Assembly (NCBI GenBank): GCA_003541285.1
Contig: DPMS01000808.1
Span: 1-7,527, forward strand
Source of the DNA: Actinomycetota bacterium
GTDB lineage: Bacteria; Actinomycetota; Actinomycetes; Streptosporangiales; Streptosporangiaceae
Length of the DNA stretch: 7,527 nt
Direction of reading: 5' to 3'
The notes beneath the pieces are model-generated. The model had not been told where the DNA came from. It saw only the letters and a program-made list of their open reading frames with translations, and made no database searches. Position numbers and translations under genes: made by a program. Position 1 is the first letter of the stretch; each line of letters opens with the position of its first letter. Below are positions 5,558-7,527 of the stretch, piece by piece.

Positions 5558-6310
5558 CTAGCTGCCGTCGCCACCGGAACCGGTCTTGATCTGCGGCCGG
5601 TCACCTGCGAGGTGGAGCTTGCGGTCGGCCCGCGCCCGCATCTTGGCCTGCTGGGCGTACTCGTCCACGTACTCCTGGCCGGACAGTTCCATCAGCGCGT
5701 ACATGATCTCGTCGGTCACCGCACGCAGGATGAGCCGGTCGGTTTCCAGGCCCGCGTAACGGGAGAAGTCAAGCGGCTTGCCGAACCGGACGCCGGGCCG
5801 GATCCGCAGCCTGGGCCGCAGCTTGCCGGATGGCATGAACTCGAAGGTCCCCACCATGGCGCACGGGATCACGGGCGCGCCGGACTCCAGCGCCAGTCTC
5901 GCCACCCCGGTCTTGCCCCGGTACAGGCGCCCGTCGGGGGTCCTGGTGCCTTCCGGGTAGATGCCGAGCAGCCTTCCCTCCGAAAGCACGCGCAGCCCGG
6001 TCCACAGCGCCCTCTCACTGGCCTGGCCGCCCGCGCGGTCCACCGGGATCTGGCCAACCCCGCGGAAGAAGGCCTTGCTGACCAGGCCTTTCAGCCCGCG
6101 GCCGGTGAAGTACTCGGCCTTGGCGAGGAAGGTCACCTTGCGCGGGAGCGGGAGTGGGCCGAAGAAGTGATCCGAGAACGACAGATGGTTGCTGGCGAGG
6201 ATGGCCGGGCCCTCCCGCGGCACGTTTTCAGTTCCCTCCGCCCACGGCCGGAACACGATCGCGAGGAAGGGGCCAAGGATCGCCTTCACCACCCAGTAGA
6301 ACACGCTCAC
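5558..6310 (-). CDS. plsC: 1-acyl-sn-glycerol-3-phosphate acyltransferase (PlsC family)
   Basis: From the chosen start the protein has 250 residues, normal for PlsC-type enzymes. These transfer an acyl chain to a lysophospholipid at the inner membrane face. An N-terminal hydrophobic segment (about residues 4-20, FYWVVKAILGPFLAIVF) could anchor it. The HX4D catalytic motif is NHLSFSD (H42, D47). The glycerophosphate-binding motif is YPEGTRT (118-124), and VIPCAMVGT (147-155) matches the family's fourth block. The start is uncertain. GTG 6310-6308 has GGGA four bases upstream, GTG 6304 is also possible, and an upstream TTG at 6343 would add 11 residues with no better ribosome site. Lysophosphatidate is the usual acceptor, but actinobacteria carry several paralogues, some acting on other lipids. 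The nearby glycerol kinase, acyl-CoA ligase and esterase fit lipid metabolism. Confidence 0.9.
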   Translation of the reverse strand: MSVFYWVVKAILGPFLAIVFRPWAEGTENVPREGPAILASNHLSFSDHFFGPLPLPRKVTFLAKAEYFTGRGLKGLVSKAFFRGVGQIPVDRAGGQASERALWTGLRVLSEGRLLGIYPEGTRTPDGRLYRGKTGVARLALESGAPVIPCAMVGTFEFMPSGKLRPRLRIRPGVRFGKPLDFSRYAGLETDRLILRAVTDEIMYALMELSGQEYVDEYAQQAKMRARADRKLHLAGDRPQIKTGSGGDGS

Positions 6311-6441
6311 ATCGTCCCACGTGATAGCCCGGCTAACGACCAACCGCTTCGATCAGCCGGCATCCGGGGAAGGGTGCGAGCTACCCCGCCGGCGTGCGAC
6401 GATCAAAGACAGCACACGCATGAGCATGACCGGGGGAGAGG
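6311..6441. other. Divergent gap between acyltransferase and esterase genes
   Basis: This 131-nt gap should hold the promoters of both flanking genes. I find no convincing -35/-10 pair, dyad or structured RNA in it. The only clear signal is the purine run GGGGGAGAGG (6432-6441), the ribosome-binding region of the esterase. Confidence 0.5.
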
Positions 6442-7215
6442 ATGGAGAGCATGCCAGTGATGCCGGGTGCGGAACCCTTCTTCCACGCCGGTGGCAGCAC
6501 CGGTGTCCTGCTGTGCCACGGATTCACCAGCACTCCCCAGTCGATGCGACCATGGGCCGACTACCTTGTGAATGCGGGTCTTACCGTGTCGCTGCCCCGG
6601 CTGCCCGGGCATGGCACGACCTGGCAGGAGCTGGGACGTACCCGCTGGGAAGACTGGTATGGGGAGGTCGACCGCGCCTATGAGGAACTACGCGGGCAAG
6701 CCAGCGAGGTCTTCGTCATGGGCCTGTCCATCGGTGGCTGCCTAGCGCTGCGGCTGGCCGAATTGCGTGGGGATGCGGTGGCCGGGCTGGTGATCGTCAA
6801 CCTGCTGATCACGGCCGACACCGACACCATGCTTGCCCGGCTCGCGCCGGTCATGAAGTACGTCCTGCCATCGGTCAAAGGAATCGGCAGCGACATCAAG
6901 AAGGAGGGCATCCAGGAACTCGCCTACGACCGGATACCGAGTAGCGCGGGCGCCTCCATGCTCCAGCTGTGCAAGCTCACCCGGCGGCGGCTCAGCGATG
7001 TGACTCAGCCGGTGCTCGCCTACCACACCACCGTTGACCACGTGGTCGGGCCAGCGAGCATGCGGGTCCTGCGCGCCGCGCTGCCCGGTGAGCAGCTCAC
7101 GGTCCGCGAGTGCGGGAACAGTTACCACGTGGCAACCCTGGACAACGACGCCGAGGAGATCTTCGCGGGCAGCCTGGAGTTCGTCAGGGCGCACAGCCAC
7201 GCCGGGAGGGAATGA
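6442..7215 (+). CDS. Alpha/beta hydrolase, Est30-like carboxylesterase / monoacylglycerol lipase
   Basis: The protein has 257 residues and no signal peptide, so it is probably a cytoplasmic serine esterase acting on short-to-medium acyl esters or monoacylglycerols. HGF (26-28) is the oxyanion-hole motif. GLSIGG (94-99) is the nucleophile elbow with Ser96. D199 in YHTTVDHVVGP and H229 in CGNSYHVATLD complete the triad. The SYHV-LD block and LPRLPGHGTTWQEL (51-64) are typical of the bacterial Est30/monoglyceride lipase family. The start is ATG 6442, directly behind a GGGGGAGAGG purine run. ATG 6451 would give the common N-terminus MPVMPGAEPF with better spacing to GAGAGG, so either is possible. 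The next gene starts 19 nt after the stop on the same strand and is probably co-transcribed. The natural substrate cannot be read from the sequence. Confidence 0.9.
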   Translation: MESMPVMPGAEPFFHAGGSTGVLLCHGFTSTPQSMRPWADYLVNAGLTVSLPRLPGHGTTWQELGRTRWEDWYGEVDRAYEELRGQASEVFVMGLSIGGCLALRLAELRGDAVAGLVIVNLLITADTDTMLARLAPVMKYVLPSVKGIGSDIKKEGIQELAYDRIPSSAGASMLQLCKLTRRRLSDVTQPVLAYHTTVDHVVGPASMRVLRAALPGEQLTVRECGNSYHVATLDNDAEEIFAGSLEFVRAHSHAGRE

Positions 7216-7233
7216 GAGGGGTGGACGGGAGCG

Positions 7234-7527
7234 ATGGCCGGTGAGATCAGCGACGAGGAGGCCGCGTGGCGCGACCTGGTCTCCCACTACAGTTCAGCCG
7301 CCGCAACCGAAGGCGCAGCATCCTGGCCGGTCCGCGAGGACCTGCCAGGCAGGCAGCCGTCCCCGGCCGGCCCCGGCGCCGGCCCCGGTGAGCAGGGCGA
7401 TCCCGGCCAGGCCCAGCTGCCCCCGCTGACCTGGCCCGACCCCGTACCCGGCGTGATCCCCGCCCCACCCCAGATACGCATCATCCGGCCGGCTTCGCCG
7501 CCGCCCCCGCCGCCCGCGCCGCCCGCG
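7234..7527 (+). CDS. Proline-rich protein of unknown function, N-terminal part
   Basis: This reading frame starts at ATG 7234 and stays open to the window edge (98 codons). The ATG is preceded by GGGAG (7227-7231), only two bases away. The first part, MAGEISDEEAAWRDLVSHYSS, is a short acidic, helix-forming segment. It is followed by a Gly/Pro/Ala-rich linker, then QIRIIRPASPPPPPPAPPA, a polyproline run at the edge. I recall actinobacterial proteins with a similar short acidic head ending in W-RDL, a polyproline stretch and then membrane helices. If this is one of them, transmembrane segments should follow outside the window. Tight spacing to the esterase gene suggests one operon. No function can be assigned. 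Confidence 0.65.
   Translation, partial: MAGEISDEEAAWRDLVSHYSSAAATEGAASWPVREDLPGRQPSPAGPGAGPGEQGDPGQAQLPPLTWPDPVPGVIPAPPQIRIIRPASPPPPPPAPPA

Noticed and set aside
5543..6460. Open frame of 305 codons opposite the acyltransferase
   Set aside because: Composition typical of an antisense shadow, while the opposite strand has clear HX4D and EGTR motifs.
1..7527. tRNA, rRNA or other known structured RNA genes
   Set aside because: No tRNA-like arms, CCA-ended acceptor or conserved rRNA segments were seen on either strand.

Overview
The window is high-GC DNA with the codon use and gene families of an actinomycete. The GTG starts, the AbiEi/DUF559-type protein and the GGED-type phosphofructokinase all fit that group. 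It could come from a Streptosporangiales-like lineage, but that is only a guess. It holds eight genes. Six are complete; the first (acyl-CoA ligase) and last (proline-rich protein) run off the window.

Layout: 1-635 (-) is the N-terminal part of an AMP-forming acyl-CoA ligase. 636-960 is a gene-free divergent region holding a perfect 30-bp palindrome, a 16-bp tandem repeat and two hairpins. 961-1926 (+) is an orphan AbiEi-like/DUF559 protein. 1925-1971 is a long hairpin between convergent genes. 1982-2767 (-) is a class I SAM methyltransferase. 2894-3934 (-) is a phosphofructokinase with the residues of the pyrophosphate-dependent type. 3954-5486 (+) is glycerol kinase, divergent from the phosphofructokinase with only 19 nt between start codons. 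5558-6310 (-) is a PlsC-type acyltransferase. 6442-7215 (+) is an Est30-like carboxylesterase. 7234-7527 (+) is the start of a proline-rich protein.

Most of the genes fit a housekeeping glycerolipid and central-carbon theme. Acyl-CoA ligase activates fatty acids and PlsC places acyl chains on the glycerol phosphate backbone. The esterase may release acyl groups, glycerol kinase makes glycerol-3-phosphate, and a reversible PPi-phosphofructokinase could carry glycerol-derived carbon either way between fructose phosphates. This link is inferred from gene content.

The segment at about 790-1971 stands apart. An orphan nuclease-like gene with less GC-biased codons, including a TTA, is bracketed by two copies of one 37-nt hairpin. 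The copies differ at two stem positions, both base-paired in each copy, and share an identical CTATT loop. This is the best candidate here for an undescribed element.
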